Positions 16,605 to 25,708 of a stretch of 64,000 nt of DNA are shown piece after piece; positions within the stretch are counted from its first letter, which is position 1; every line of letters starts with the position of its first letter. The notes under the pieces are model-generated. The model made no database searches. It was not told where the DNA came from and worked only from the letters and a program-made list of their open reading frames with translations. The translations under genes and the position numbers were made by a program. The stretch is taken from positions 372,001 to 436,000 of the forward strand of contig NZ_JAHVXI010000001.1 in NCBI RefSeq assembly GCF_021032705.1, in the 5' to 3' direction. This DNA comes from Psychroserpens luteolus. Lineage in GTDB: Bacteria > Bacteroidota > Bacteroidia > Flavobacteriales > Flavobacteriaceae.

Positions 16605-19600
16605 TTATCCTACTATATTAACAATTTTTCCAGGAACCACAATCACCTTTTTAGGCTCACGCCCTTGTAATTGTGCGATTGTCTTTTCATGGGCCATCAC
16701 CGTTTTTTCGATATCATCTTTACTCATATCTAAAGGCAGTTCTAAGGTGAAACGCATTTTACCGTTAAAAGAGATTGGATAGTTCTTACTGCTTTCTACC
16801 AAGTGTTTCTCTTCAAACTTCGGAAATGGAGCTGTCGAGATCGATTGGTCATTTCCTAATTTACTCCATAGCTCTTCAGCAATATGAGGTGCATACGGCG
16901 AAATTAATACCAATAATGGTTCAAGAATAGCCTTACTTGTACATTTTTGTTGTGTCAACTCATTGGAAGCAATCATAAAGGTCGACACAGACGTATTGAA
17001 CGAGAAGTTCTCAATATCGTCTTCTACTTTCTTAATCGTTTTATGAAGTGTTTTCAAGTTATCTTTTGAAGGCTCGGCATCGTTAACCTTTATGCCATTA
17101 TCATCCACATACAATTTCCATAGCTTTTTTAAGAACCCATGAACACCTGTAATACCAGCTGTATTCCAAGGCTTAGCTTGCTCTAAAGGCCCTAAGAACA
17201 TTTCATACAAACGTAGACTATCAGCACCATATTGCTCGCAAATCGCATCAGGATTAACGACATTGTATTTAGACTTGGACATTTTTTCGACCTCGCGAGA
17301 CACTAAAAATGAACCTTCTTTTAATAAAAATTCAGAATTACTCAGTTCTGGTCTCCATTTTTCAAATTTATTAGCATTCAACTTATCAGAAGAATCAACA
17401 AATGAAACATCTACATGCACTTTAGAAACGGTAAAACCAATACCCTCAATTACCTTCGACATATCCTTAAAGTGATTTCTCAATGCTTCATATATCTCAG
17501 GAATATATGTATGAAGGGTTCCTTTATTTTGTTCTGGAATCCATTCTTTAAAAGGATGATTTTTAACAAATTCATATGAGGCAAAAACCTTATTATTGTA
17601 GATTTCTATAAAAGAATCGATTTTCCTTTTTTCCTCTTGAGTAAATTCATTTCCAGTTAACACATTAGCTAAATAATCGGAATGATTTTCAAGTGTTAAT
17701 CTATAAACAAAAGCACTCGTCCCCAAGATCATCCCTTGATTAATCAGCTTTTTAAACGGCTCATCTACACCAACAAATCCTCTATCGTGCATAAACTTCA
17801 CCCAAAAGCGCGAGTACAATAAATGTCCTGTCGCATGTTCGCTTCCTCCAATATAGAGATCTACATTTTCCCAGTATTTTAATGCATCTTCCGTAGCAAA
17901 CACATTACCTCTATTCGCAGCTTCTTCCATATATCTGAAGAAATACCAAGAGCTTCCTGCCCAACCTGGCATTGTATTTAGTTCTAAAGGAAATACAGTT
18001 GTATCATTAATTTTATCATTAGGCACCACAGCATTACTTTCGGTACACCAAGCCCAAACATCGGCACGACCTAAAGGTGGTTCACCTTCTTCGGTTGGCA
18101 AGTATTTTTCCACTTCAGGTAATACAATTGGTAAATGCTCAAGTGCAATCATTTGTGGTTTACCGTTCACATAGTACACTGGGAACGGTTCGCCCCAATA
18201 ACGCTGACGTGAAAACACAGCATCACGTAATCTATAATTCGTTTTACCTTCGCCTTGACCTAACTGTTCCAATTCGTAAATAGCACGTTTGGTCGCTTTT
18301 TTATAGTTCATTCCGTTAAGGAAATCACTATTGGCGATAACCGTATTGTCTTTATCTGAATAGGCTTCTTCGGAAATATCAACCCCTTCAAAAATATTAG
18401 GTATCGGGATATTGAAATGCTTAGCAAAATCATAATCACGTTGATCACCACATGGTACAGACATCACTGCGCCTGTTCCGTAACCTGCTAGTACGTAATC
18501 ACCAATCCAAATCGGAATTGGTTCTTTAGTAAATGGATGCTCGGCATAAGCACCAGTAAAAGCGCCAGAAATGGTTTTTACATCTGCCATGCGATCGCGT
18601 TCGCTTCGTTTTGCTGTGGCTTCGATATAGGCATCCACTTCTGCCTTTTGAGCTGCTGTTGTAATTTTCGACACGAGATCATGTTCTGGTGCTAAGGTCA
18701 TAAACGACACACCATAAATAGTATCAGGACGTGTGGTAAATACATCAATAACAGCATCATGATTGTTCACATTAAACGTTACTGAAGCACCAACCGATTT
18801 TCCAATCCAATTGCGCTGACTCTCCTTTAGCGAGTCGGTCCAATCAATGGTGTCCAATCCTTGAAGCAAACGTTCAGCATAGGCTGAAATTCGCATACTC
18901 CATTGGGTCATTTTCTTTCTAATCACAGGATGGCCTCCACGTTCAGACACACCGTTTACGATCTCATCATTGGCTAATACGGTTCCCAATGCAGGACACC
19001 AGTTCACTTCAGTTTTGGCTAAATAGGTCAGTCTGTATTTTAGCAACATATCTTGTTGTTCTTCCGAAGAAAAACCGTTCCAATCTTCAGCAGTAAACGC
19101 TGTAACATCATCATCACAAGCTGCATTTATTCTTGCATTTCCTTCGGCTTCAAAAACAGAGATCAATTCGGCTATCGGTCTTGCCATATTTGAATCTTTA
19201 CAATAGTAAGACTCAAACAACTGAATAAAAATCCACTGCGTCCATTTATAATAGTCTGGATTACTCGTACGTACTTCTCTACTCCAATCAAATGAAAATC
19301 CGATTTGATCCAGTTGTCGTCTGTATGTTTTTATATTAGTTTCAGTAGTAATTGCTGGATGTTGACCTGTTTGAATAGCATACTGCTCTGCCGGCAAACC
19401 AAAGCTATCATACCCTTGTGGATGTAAGACATTAAACCCCTTATGACGCTTATAACGTGCATAAATATCACTTGCAATATAACCTAAGGGATGGCCAACA
19501 TGTAAACCTGCTCCACTAGGATAAGGGAACATGTCTAATACATAATATTTAGGCTTGTCACTGTTATTTTCAGCTTTAAACGTATGGTTGTCTGCCCAAT

Positions 19601-19643
19601 ATTTTTGCCATTTGGCTTCAATCTCATTAAAATGATAACTCAT
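16605..19643 (-). CDS. leuS: Leucine--tRNA ligase with an extra internal segment
   Basis: This 1012-residue class I synthetase charges tRNA-Leu. The HIGH-type motif HVGH is at residues 48-51, the editing domain is seen in TTRPDTIYGVSFM and YGTGAVMSVP, and KMSKS is at 787-791. The extra segment common in Bacteroidota enzymes is present near residues 155-205. In addition about 70-90 residues (about 650-738) lie between LGTSAFVYRL and VHVDVSFVD, just before the KMSKS region. Flavobacterial LeuRS as I remember it has only about 25 residues there and is near 930-950 in total. The reading frame is intact. Tandem -7 boxes precede the gene. Confidence 0.96.
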   Translation of the reverse strand: MSYHFNEIEAKWQKYWADNHTFKAENNSDKPKYYVLDMFPYPSGAGLHVGHPLGYIASDIYARYKRHKGFNVLHPQGYDSFGLPAEQYAIQTGQHPAITTETNIKTYRRQLDQIGFSFDWSREVRTSNPDYYKWTQWIFIQLFESYYCKDSNMARPIAELISVFEAEGNARINAACDDDVTAFTAEDWNGFSSEEQQDMLLKYRLTYLAKTEVNWCPALGTVLANDEIVNGVSERGGHPVIRKKMTQWSMRISAYAERLLQGLDTIDWTDSLKESQRNWIGKSVGASVTFNVNNHDAVIDVFTTRPDTIYGVSFMTLAPEHDLVSKITTAAQKAEVDAYIEATAKRSERDRMADVKTISGAFTGAYAEHPFTKEPIPIWIGDYVLAGYGTGAVMSVPCGDQRDYDFAKHFNIPIPNIFEGVDISEEAYSDKDNTVIANSDFLNGMNYKKATKRAIYELEQLGQGEGKTNYRLRDAVFSRQRYWGEPFPVYYVNGKPQMIALEHLPIVLPEVEKYLPTEEGEPPLGRADVWAWCTESNAVVPNDKINDTTVFPLELNTMPGWAGSSWYFFRYMEEAANRGNVFATEDALKYWENVDLYIGGSEHATGHLLYSRFWVKFMHDRGFVGVDEPFKKLINQGMILGTSAFVYRLTLENHSDYLANVLTGNEFTQEEKRKIDSFIEIYNNKVFASYEFVKNHPFKEWIPEQNKGTLHTYIPEIYEALRNHFKDMSKVIEGIGFTVSKVHVDVSFVDSSDKLNANKFEKWRPELSNSEFLLKEGSFLVSREVEKMSKSKYNVVNPDAICEQYGADSLRLYEMFLGPLEQAKPWNTAGITGVHGFLKKLWKLYVDDNGIKVNDAEPSKDNLKTLHKTIKKVEDDIENFSFNTSVSTFMIASNELTQQKCTSKAILEPLLVLISPYAPHIAEELWSKLGNDQSISTAPFPKFEEKHLVESSKNYPISFNGKMRFTLELPLDMSKDDIEKTVMAHEKTIAQLQGREPKKVIVVPGKIVNIVG

Positions 19644-19653
19644 GGTTTCTTTG

Positions 19654-19674
19654 CAAATTTAGACCGCAAATTTA
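19654..19674 (-). promoter_or_regulatory. Tandem -7 boxes upstream of leuS
   Basis: The minus strand reads TAAATTTG twice (19661-19654 and 19674-19667), 10 and 23 bases before the ATG. Both are full TAnnTTTG matches, spaced 13 bases apart. No T-box or leucine leader peptide is visible. Confidence 0.45.
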
Positions 19675-19765
19675 AAGGTATTACAACACATTTAAAAGTT
19701 TAAGCGTTGTAAACCTTAAACAAACAAATTGTTTTTTATTTTTACATCATTAATCTGTTCTATTT

Positions 19766-20644
19766 ATGGCGTCATCTTTTGATCAATATCAAAAACGAAA
19801 ATTAATTTCCTCCTACTTTTCTGTAGTCATCAGTATAGCTTTAGTCTTATTTTTATTAGGATGTTTGGGCTTATTGGTGCTAAATGCTAAAAAAGTAGCC
19901 GATCATTTTAGAGAGCAAGTTGTTGTGACCATTTATTTGAACGACTCTGCAAAGGATGTTGAAGTGAATCAACTTCAAAAAAGTTTAGCCATGGCAGATT
20001 ATACCAAAGAAGCGAAATATGTCTCTAAAGAAGAAGCTGCGCAAATCGTAAAATCTGATCTCGGCGAAGATTTTACCGAATTTTTAGGAACTAATCCTTT
20101 ACAAAACTCAATAGATGTATACCTTAAAGCAGATTTTGTGACTAACGAAACTTTAGATGGTATTACAGCAGAGTTATCTAACAAAGCCTTTATTGAAGAC
20201 ATTAAATATGACAACAACCTTGTTGAATTAATGAATGATAATGTCAAAAAAATTACATTTTGGGTTCTTATCCTTAGTGCTGTCTTTACATTAATTGCTG
20301 TGTTATTAATCAACAGTTCGATACGTTTAGCCGTGTACTCTAAACGTTTTATTATAAAAACCATGCAAATGGTAGGTGCAACAAAACGCTTTATTAGAAA
20401 ACCTTTTGTTTTTAAAAGTATTCAATTAGGAGTTATTGGAGCTATTGTAGCTTTAGTAGGAATGGGAGTTGTACTCTATTATCTCAATAAAACATTCCCA
20501 GAACTAGAATTACTTCAAAAACCTGTATTAATTAGTGCTCTGTTTATTGGTATTTTCCTTTTAGGTATTTTAATTACTTGGGTAAGTACATTTATTGCGA
20601 CACAGCGTTTCTTGAATTTAAAAACCGACCAATTGTATTATTAA
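19766..20644 (+). CDS. ftsX: Cell division protein FtsX
   Basis: This 292-residue permease-like protein pairs with the ATPase FtsE and activates peptidoglycan hydrolases at the division site. It has an N-terminal helix (residues 20-41), a periplasmic domain of about 120 residues starting REQVVVTIYLND, and then three C-terminal helices (about 166-188, 215-237 and 255-277). This is the FtsX layout, including the terminal segment ITWVSTFIATQRFLNLKTDQLYY. ftsE is not adjacent, which is usual in Bacteroidota. It opens a plus-strand run of seven more genes up to 24944. Confidence 0.93.
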   Translation: MASSFDQYQKRKLISSYFSVVISIALVLFLLGCLGLLVLNAKKVADHFREQVVVTIYLNDSAKDVEVNQLQKSLAMADYTKEAKYVSKEEAAQIVKSDLGEDFTEFLGTNPLQNSIDVYLKADFVTNETLDGITAELSNKAFIEDIKYDNNLVELMNDNVKKITFWVLILSAVFTLIAVLLINSSIRLAVYSKRFIIKTMQMVGATKRFIRKPFVFKSIQLGVIGAIVALVGMGVVLYYLNKTFPELELLQKPVLISALFIGIFLLGILITWVSTFIATQRFLNLKTDQLYY

Positions 20645-20657
20645 ATATTATATTATT

Positions 20658-21317
20658 TTGAAAAAACTATTATTTCTTATCACTATTCTTACAGCTTTTG
20701 CATGTAAAACAGAGTCTTCTAATATTCCCGAAAATTTCGATTATGGTAAAGTTGAAAACGGCGTATATACCAACAGTTATTTTAAAATGCGTATGCCTTT
20801 TGATGCAACTTGGGATGTACAATCAGTAGAAGAACGCAAAGAGATTTCTGAGCTTGGAAGAGACCTTATTGCAGATGAAGATCTAAAACGTGCTATAGAT
20901 GCTTCAACTATAAATAATGCGACTTTATTTACGGCCTATAAATATGAGTTAGGATCAACATTAGGCTACAATCCATCTATTAGTCTTATTGCAGAAAACA
21001 TCAATCAATTTCCACAGGTAAAACGTGGGAAAGATTACTTAGTAGAAGCCCAAAAGTTAATGGAACAGATGCAGCTAGATTATACATTTAATTATGTAGA
21101 CGAACCTAAAGTTATGGATAACTACTCGTTTGATATTCTAGAAGTTGATGTTGACTATTTAGGCTCACAATTTCAACAGCAATATATGTCAACAATTACA
21201 AAGGGCTTTAGCTTATTAATCGTTATTTCGTATGATACCGATGCACAGCGAGAAGAACTCGAAGCTTTAGTAAACAACATTGTGTTTTCTGAAGGACGAT
21301 CTAAGAAGAAAAGCTAG
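20658..21317 (+). CDS. Uncharacterised lipoprotein, 219 residues, TTG start
   Basis: The protein begins with a lipoprotein signal peptide (MKKLLFLITILTAFAC, Cys16 as lipidation site). The only start codon that yields it is TTG at 20658, 13 bases after the ftsX stop. The mature part has a short linker and a globular domain with no motif that I recognise (DYGKVENGVYTNSYFKMRMPF near residue 30). The composition is typical for periplasmic domains that sense or bind envelope components. Proximity to ftsX suggests co-transcription. The function is unknown. Confidence 0.7.
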   Translation: MKKLLFLITILTAFACKTESSNIPENFDYGKVENGVYTNSYFKMRMPFDATWDVQSVEERKEISELGRDLIADEDLKRAIDASTINNATLFTAYKYELGSTLGYNPSISLIAENINQFPQVKRGKDYLVEAQKLMEQMQLDYTFNYVDEPKVMDNYSFDILEVDVDYLGSQFQQQYMSTITKGFSLLIVISYDTDAQREELEALVNNIVFSEGRSKKKS

Positions 21318-21373
21318 ACCATATAATATCCTAGTGGTTTCATACGTTATCATTGAACATCAACCCACTAGTC

Positions 21374-21724
21374 ATGAAAAAACTGCGTCCTTTTTTTGTC
21401 CTAGCCCTTAGTCTCTTTTTTATAATAACCTTATCATTTAATTCCTGTATCATTACCAATCCAAAGCCTGAAGAATGCGATATTGAAATTGAAAAAATCA
21501 TCAGTATTAAAGAAGGAACATCCTCTGATATTATTTTTAGCGATGACCATGGTGACCACTATTATATTAATCGCGGATTAGAACGCGGTCTAAATTTAGA
21601 TTCTCTTAACGCAAAAGTTTTAAATAAAACCGTTACTTTGCACTTACCAAAATTATTTTTCGGTACCTCAGAGCATATAGCACAATTAGCAGTAGGTGAT
21701 GAGATTATTTTTTCAGAGTTTTAA
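21374..21724 (+). CDS. Small uncharacterised lipoprotein
   Basis: The ATG at 21374 is chosen over an in-frame TTG at 21353 because it begins a normal lipoprotein signal: MKKLRPFFVLALSLFFIITLSFNSC, with Cys25 as lipidation site. The mature part of about 90 residues is beta-rich (IKEGTSSDIIFSDDHGDHYYI) and ends with HIAQLAVGDEIIFSEF. I do not recognise a family. It lies between another lipoprotein gene and the DUF3098 gene, 6 bases before the latter, so it is likely in the same transcript. Confidence 0.65.
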   Translation: MKKLRPFFVLALSLFFIITLSFNSCIITNPKPEECDIEIEKIISIKEGTSSDIIFSDDHGDHYYINRGLERGLNLDSLNAKVLNKTVTLHLPKLFFGTSEHIAQLAVGDEIIFSEF

Positions 21725-21730
21725 AATAGT

Positions 21731-21988
21731 ATGGGAGAACAGAAACGTAAAGAAACATCTAAAGGCGATTTTATCTTCGGAAAGAAGAATTACAAATTCA
21801 TGATTATAGGCTTAGCCTGTATAGCACTTGGCTTTATTTTAATGTCTGGAGGTGGTAGTGACGACCCAAATGTATTTAACCCAGAAATCTTTAACTGGAG
21901 ACGTATTCGTTTAGCGCCAACTTTGGTTCTTATAGGTTTTGGTATTCAGGTCTATGCGATTTTATTAAACCCGAATAAAGGATCTTAA
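21731..21988 (+). CDS. DUF3098 domain-containing membrane protein
   Basis: This 85-residue protein has two membrane helices (about residues 26-42 and 63-80). The motifs DFIFGKKNYKFMIIGL, ALGFILMSGGGSDDP and FNWRRIRLAPTLVLIGF define the DUF3098 family, which in Bacteroidota is regularly found between ftsX and uppP, exactly as here. The function is unknown. The gene order points to peptidoglycan or division functions. Confidence 0.88.
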   Translation: MGEQKRKETSKGDFIFGKKNYKFMIIGLACIALGFILMSGGGSDDPNVFNPEIFNWRRIRLAPTLVLIGFGIQVYAILLNPNKGS

Positions 21989-22051
21989 TCTCAAAAGCAA
22001 CTCTTTTTTAGAAATTCATATACTTTTTAGCACTAGGTACATCAATTTTGA

Positions 22052-22059
22052 TATTTTTG
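22052..22059 (+). promoter_or_regulatory. -7 box placed for a leaderless mRNA (uppP)
   Basis: TATTTTTG ends four bases before the uppP ATG at 22064, the same spacing as at 3511-3518 and 50359-50366. uppP may therefore have its own promoter inside the operon and a leaderless transcript. Confidence 0.45.
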
Positions 22060-22063
22060 CCTC

Positions 22064-22861
22064 ATGGATATCATCGATTCAATTCTATTAGGAATTATTC
22101 AAGGACTTACCGAGTTTTTACCAGTATCATCAAGTGGTCATCTCGAATTAGGCAAGGCTATTCTTGGCGATAAGTCGGTACCAAAAGAAAGCCTATTATT
22201 TACAGTCGTTTTACATTTTGCTACTGCCCTTAGTACTATGGTTGTGTTTAGAAAAGATATTCTAGACCTTATCAAAGGAATTTTAAAGTTTGAATGGAAT
22301 GACGATTTGAAATTTGTGTCTAAAATTGCTATATCTATGATTCCTGCTGTAATCGTTGGTCTCTTTTTTGAAGAACAATTAGAACAATTATTTGGCGGAA
22401 ACATCTTACTCGTAGGCTGCATGCTTATTGTCACTGCAGCATTACTATTTTTAGCAGATCGCGCTAAGGATACCAATAAAAAAGTAAGTTTCCCTAATGC
22501 GTTCATTATTGGTATTTCACAAGCTATTGCCTTGCTTCCCGGTATTTCAAGATCTGGAGCAACAATTTCTACCTCTGTATTATTAGGGAATGATAAAACC
22601 AGAGCTGCTCGTTTCTCATTTTTAATGGTCGTACCCTTAATCTTTGGAAAAATAGCTAAAGATATATGGAGTGGTGATATTACTTATGAAAGTGCCAACT
22701 TTACAAGTTTAGGAATTGGTTTTATCGCAGCATTCATTTCTGGACTATTTGCTTGTACATGGATGATTGCTCTAGTTAAAAAAAGCAAGCTCTCTTACTT
22801 CGCACTTTACTGCGTTATTGTTGGTATCACAGCAATTATTTTCACCCTATTAAACCGTTAA
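22064..22861 (+). CDS. uppP: Undecaprenyl-diphosphate phosphatase (UppP/BacA)
   Basis: This 265-residue inner-membrane enzyme recycles the undecaprenyl carrier lipid by removing one phosphate, which sustains peptidoglycan synthesis and gives bacitracin tolerance. It carries both family signatures: GLTEFLPVSSSGH (residues about 14-26), with the catalytic Glu and the SSSGH loop, and LLPGISRSGATIS near residue 157. About eight hydrophobic helices are visible, as expected. Two bases separate it from truB. Confidence 0.96.
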   Translation: MDIIDSILLGIIQGLTEFLPVSSSGHLELGKAILGDKSVPKESLLFTVVLHFATALSTMVVFRKDILDLIKGILKFEWNDDLKFVSKIAISMIPAVIVGLFFEEQLEQLFGGNILLVGCMLIVTAALLFLADRAKDTNKKVSFPNAFIIGISQAIALLPGISRSGATISTSVLLGNDKTRAARFSFLMVVPLIFGKIAKDIWSGDITYESANFTSLGIGFIAAFISGLFACTWMIALVKKSKLSYFALYCVIVGITAIIFTLLNR

Positions 22862-22863
22862 TA

Positions 22864-23556
22864 ATGACAGCTGAAGATTTTCAATCTGGACAGGTTTTAC
22901 TTATTGACAAACCCCTTAATTGGACCTCCTTTCAAGCCGTTAATAAGCTGAGATGGGAAATTAGACAAGCCTTCAATATTAAAAAAATCAAAGTAGGTCA
23001 TGCTGGAACATTAGATCCTCTAGCCACAGGATTATTGATTATCTGTACTGGGAAAATGACCAAACAAATCAATACCTTTCAAGGGCAAGACAAAGAATAT
23101 ACAGGTACATTCGTTTTAGGAAGCACTACACCTTCCTATGATCTTGAAACTGAAATCGACCAAAGATTTCCTGTCGAGCACATTTCCGAAGCCTTAATTA
23201 AAGACACCACCAAGCAATTTATTGGAGCAATTGAACAGTTTCCTCCTGTATTTTCAGCATTAAAAAAGGATGGAAAACGTTTGTATGAGTATGCGCGTGC
23301 TGGTGAAGCTGTAGACATAAAATCACGAACTGTTCATATTTCAGAATTTGAAATTACACATATCGATGGTCAACATGTGAACTTTAGAGTTGTTTGCAGT
23401 AAAGGCACCTATATTCGTTCATTGGCTCATGATTTTGGTAAAGCCCTAAATTCTGGAGCACATCTTTCGGTATTGCGTCGCACTAAAATAGGAGATTTTG
23501 ATGTTGAAAACGCCGTTTCTCCAGAAGATTTTATTGCTACGCTTTCTTCGGAATAA
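22864..23556 (+). CDS. truB: tRNA pseudouridine(55) synthase TruB
   Basis: This 230-residue enzyme isomerises U55 in the T-loop of tRNAs. The catalytic Asp51 lies in GHAGTLDPLATGLL, preceded by the conserved DKPLNWTSFQAVNKLR. The later motif CSKGTYIRSLAHDFGK is also characteristic. It is shorter than the E. coli enzyme because the C-terminal PUA domain is absent, which is common in this phylum. It follows uppP by two bases. Confidence 0.96.
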   Translation: MTAEDFQSGQVLLIDKPLNWTSFQAVNKLRWEIRQAFNIKKIKVGHAGTLDPLATGLLIICTGKMTKQINTFQGQDKEYTGTFVLGSTTPSYDLETEIDQRFPVEHISEALIKDTTKQFIGAIEQFPPVFSALKKDGKRLYEYARAGEAVDIKSRTVHISEFEITHIDGQHVNFRVVCSKGTYIRSLAHDFGKALNSGAHLSVLRRTKIGDFDVENAVSPEDFIATLSSE

Positions 23557-23593
23557 TTCTTGATGCTTGTTTTGCTTCTAACAAAAATTAATC

Positions 23594-24133
23594 ATGAAGC
23601 AACTCTCTACTTTACTATTGTTATTGTCCGTTTTGATGATTCAAGCGCAAGATGAAGAAAAAACGCGCGGAATTTTCTACAAGGCATCATTATCTGCAAC
23701 TTTAACTACAAATGATAATTATACCATTGCCAATGATGATGGTGAATCATTTATTAATCTCAACGGTATTTTCATAAACAATACGATTGGTTACCAATTT
23801 GACACGCGCTCCAGTTTAGGGCTCAATATTGAATACGACCACTACATAGACCAAAATTTAAACTTTTTGCCTGTATATCTCGATTTTACGTATAACATCT
23901 TCGATTTTGATGATCAGGTCTTTGTTCGTGGTGGTTACGGGAAATTGGTCGACCTAGGGAAAGCCTTTGAAAACGGGAATACGTATAAATTAGGTATTGG
24001 GTATCGTGCCTATGACGATGACTTCAAAAATTCATTCTTAATCGGTTTCGATTTTAGTAGAAAACGCTTTGGTTTTAGGCAAACTGAAAAGCTCTCTAGC
24101 TTTGCCATTTTCTTTGAATTCATGCTCTTTTAA
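23594..24133 (+). CDS. Uncharacterised outer-membrane beta-barrel-like protein
   Basis: This 179-residue protein has a signal peptide (MKQLSTLLLLLSVLMIQAQ) and a body of alternating aromatic and polar residues that suggests 8 or so amphipathic strands. It ends LSSFAIFFEFMLF; a terminal Phe is typical of outer-membrane barrels recognised by BamA. I recognise no named family. It is 37 bases after truB in the ftsX-uppP-truB run, so an envelope function is likely but unproven. Confidence 0.65.
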   Translation: MKQLSTLLLLLSVLMIQAQDEEKTRGIFYKASLSATLTTNDNYTIANDDGESFINLNGIFINNTIGYQFDTRSSLGLNIEYDHYIDQNLNFLPVYLDFTYNIFDFDDQVFVRGGYGKLVDLGKAFENGNTYKLGIGYRAYDDDFKNSFLIGFDFSRKRFGFRQTEKLSSFAIFFEFMLF

Positions 24134-24191
24134 TCCAATTTATGTATATTGAACGTATATAACAGACCAACTATAATTAAAATTTGCCTAC

Positions 24192-24944
24192 TTGAATTTT
24201 GTTGAAAAACATAAAGCACTCCTTATCACGTCCTTAATTACAGGAACGTTAGTTCTTGCTATGTTTAGTTTTCATATCAAGAAAAAAGCAGAATTTATAG
24301 CCGAAAGTTATTACGAACTCGAACCTCAAACTATTGAAGAACTTGAGAAATTAGAGCGTTTAAAAGCTCTTGAAGAGCAGGAAAATGTGAGTCCGAAAAC
24401 AAACCAAGCTTTTAATGAAGATGAAGAGTTCAAGGAAATGATGCGGAACTTCAAGTCTATGAATTCTCAACCTGAAGACACCTCAGAAGATTCTGAAGAG
24501 CCTCAAGAAGAGTCATCTTCCACATCTGAAGAGGTAATGACCTCTAACTCATCATATGGAAGTTCAAAAAATTATGCTTTAAAAGAAAACGAGCGTAAAA
24601 CCTTCAATAAAGCAAATGACGTTTTAGCCATGCATTCACCAAAAGAAGATGCTAAAAACAATAAAGGGAATGCCAATAGTAGTGTGTCTTTTTCTTTAAC
24701 CAATCGATCAAGAGTTAAGTTACCACCTCCTGTGTATTTGTGTGAAGTTAGTGGAAAAATTGTGGTGAATATTACGGTTAATGAACTTGGGCAAGTCACA
24801 GATACTTATATCAACTCATCGTCATCAAGCAAGAATCAATGCTTAATTGATACTGCTTTAGAATATGCAAAAAACGCCCTATTCTCTTCAGCGGACAGAA
24901 AAAGTCAGATTGGGTCTATTACGTATTATTTTCAAGGAAAGTAA
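24192..24944 (+). CDS. TonB-like envelope protein, 250 residues, TTG start
   Basis: One N-terminal membrane helix (residues 10-27) is followed by a long acidic, low-complexity periplasmic stretch (residues 38-130, rich in Glu and Ser). A C-terminal domain of about 90 residues (PPPVYLCEVSGKIVVNITVNE to GSITYYFQGK) has the strand order of TonB C-terminal domains. The linker lacks the Pro-Lys repeats of classic TonB. No ATG is available; the TTG at 24192 gives the right N-terminus. It ends one base before the convergent thioredoxin-like gene. Whether it energises a receptor is unknown. Confidence 0.65.
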   Translation: MNFVEKHKALLITSLITGTLVLAMFSFHIKKKAEFIAESYYELEPQTIEELEKLERLKALEEQENVSPKTNQAFNEDEEFKEMMRNFKSMNSQPEDTSEDSEEPQEESSSTSEEVMTSNSSYGSSKNYALKENERKTFNKANDVLAMHSPKEDAKNNKGNANSSVSFSLTNRSRVKLPPPVYLCEVSGKIVVNITVNELGQVTDTYINSSSSSKNQCLIDTALEYAKNALFSSADRKSQIGSITYYFQGK

Positions 24945-25565
24945 TTACAATTCTAAAAGGCCTACCATATCTTCAATAATATTTTGACCTTTATTTTTAT
25001 TGTACCAAACCTGTAAATCTTCTTTAAACTCTGGAGTTAATGTACCATGTTCTGCTTTGTAATCGTTAACCATTTGTGTTGCTTCACTTGGTCTAGGTCC
25101 AAATGTATTTACAACATCTCCCGTAATGTTATCAATCATGATTAACTTGGCAATTGCGCGTCCACCATTAGTTAAAAACTGATTCATAAGCTCATCATTT
25201 TCATCTCTAAACACCAATTTCAAATCGATGTGCTCCGACAATTCTGCCAATTTATTAAGTACTGGTATCACATGAGCCGCATCACCACACCAACTTTCGG
25301 TAATGACCAACCATGTTACATTTCCGTTAAAATTAGCAAAACGTTCTTTAATGTCTTCAGAAACTTTAACGGTTTTATCCCAACGTTTCATTCGACGGTC
25401 GTTAAGCATTGTGTAGTTAACTAAGGGTTCTGTTTTTTCATTACCACTAGTAGATTCATCTTCTACTAATTGATGTACTAGTGTGCGGTAATCCTGATAT
25501 GAAATTGCTTTTTTTAAGCTGTCCTTTATAATGTCTTGTACTGTTATCTGTTCCAATGTTGTCAT
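24945..25565 (-). CDS. Thioredoxin-fold protein with WCGDA active-site loop
   Basis: This 206-residue cytoplasmic protein has a thioredoxin fold in its centre (residues about 75-165). The active-site loop is TESWCGDAAH: only the first cysteine of the usual CxxC pair is present. This loop is typical of the Thioredoxin_9 family (PF14595), so it is not a mutation of a standard thioredoxin. Such proteins may act as peroxiredoxin-like or monothiol factors; the reaction is not known. The stop codons of this gene and the TonB-like gene are directly adjacent with no terminator between them. Confidence 0.85.
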   Translation of the reverse strand: MTTLEQITVQDIIKDSLKKAISYQDYRTLVHQLVEDESTSGNEKTEPLVNYTMLNDRRMKRWDKTVKVSEDIKERFANFNGNVTWLVITESWCGDAAHVIPVLNKLAELSEHIDLKLVFRDENDELMNQFLTNGGRAIAKLIMIDNITGDVVNTFGPRPSEATQMVNDYKAEHGTLTPEFKEDLQVWYNKNKGQNIIEDMVGLLEL

Positions 25566-25708
25566 AATATTTAGATGTGCAATTTAAGTGAAACTAATGC
25601 AATGAAAGCTGATTTTAATCATGAAATCAATAAACCTTTTACATCGTCCTAAAATAAGACGGATTATTAAGCAAAAACTTACTATTTTTAAAATTCAATA
25701 GAACTATT

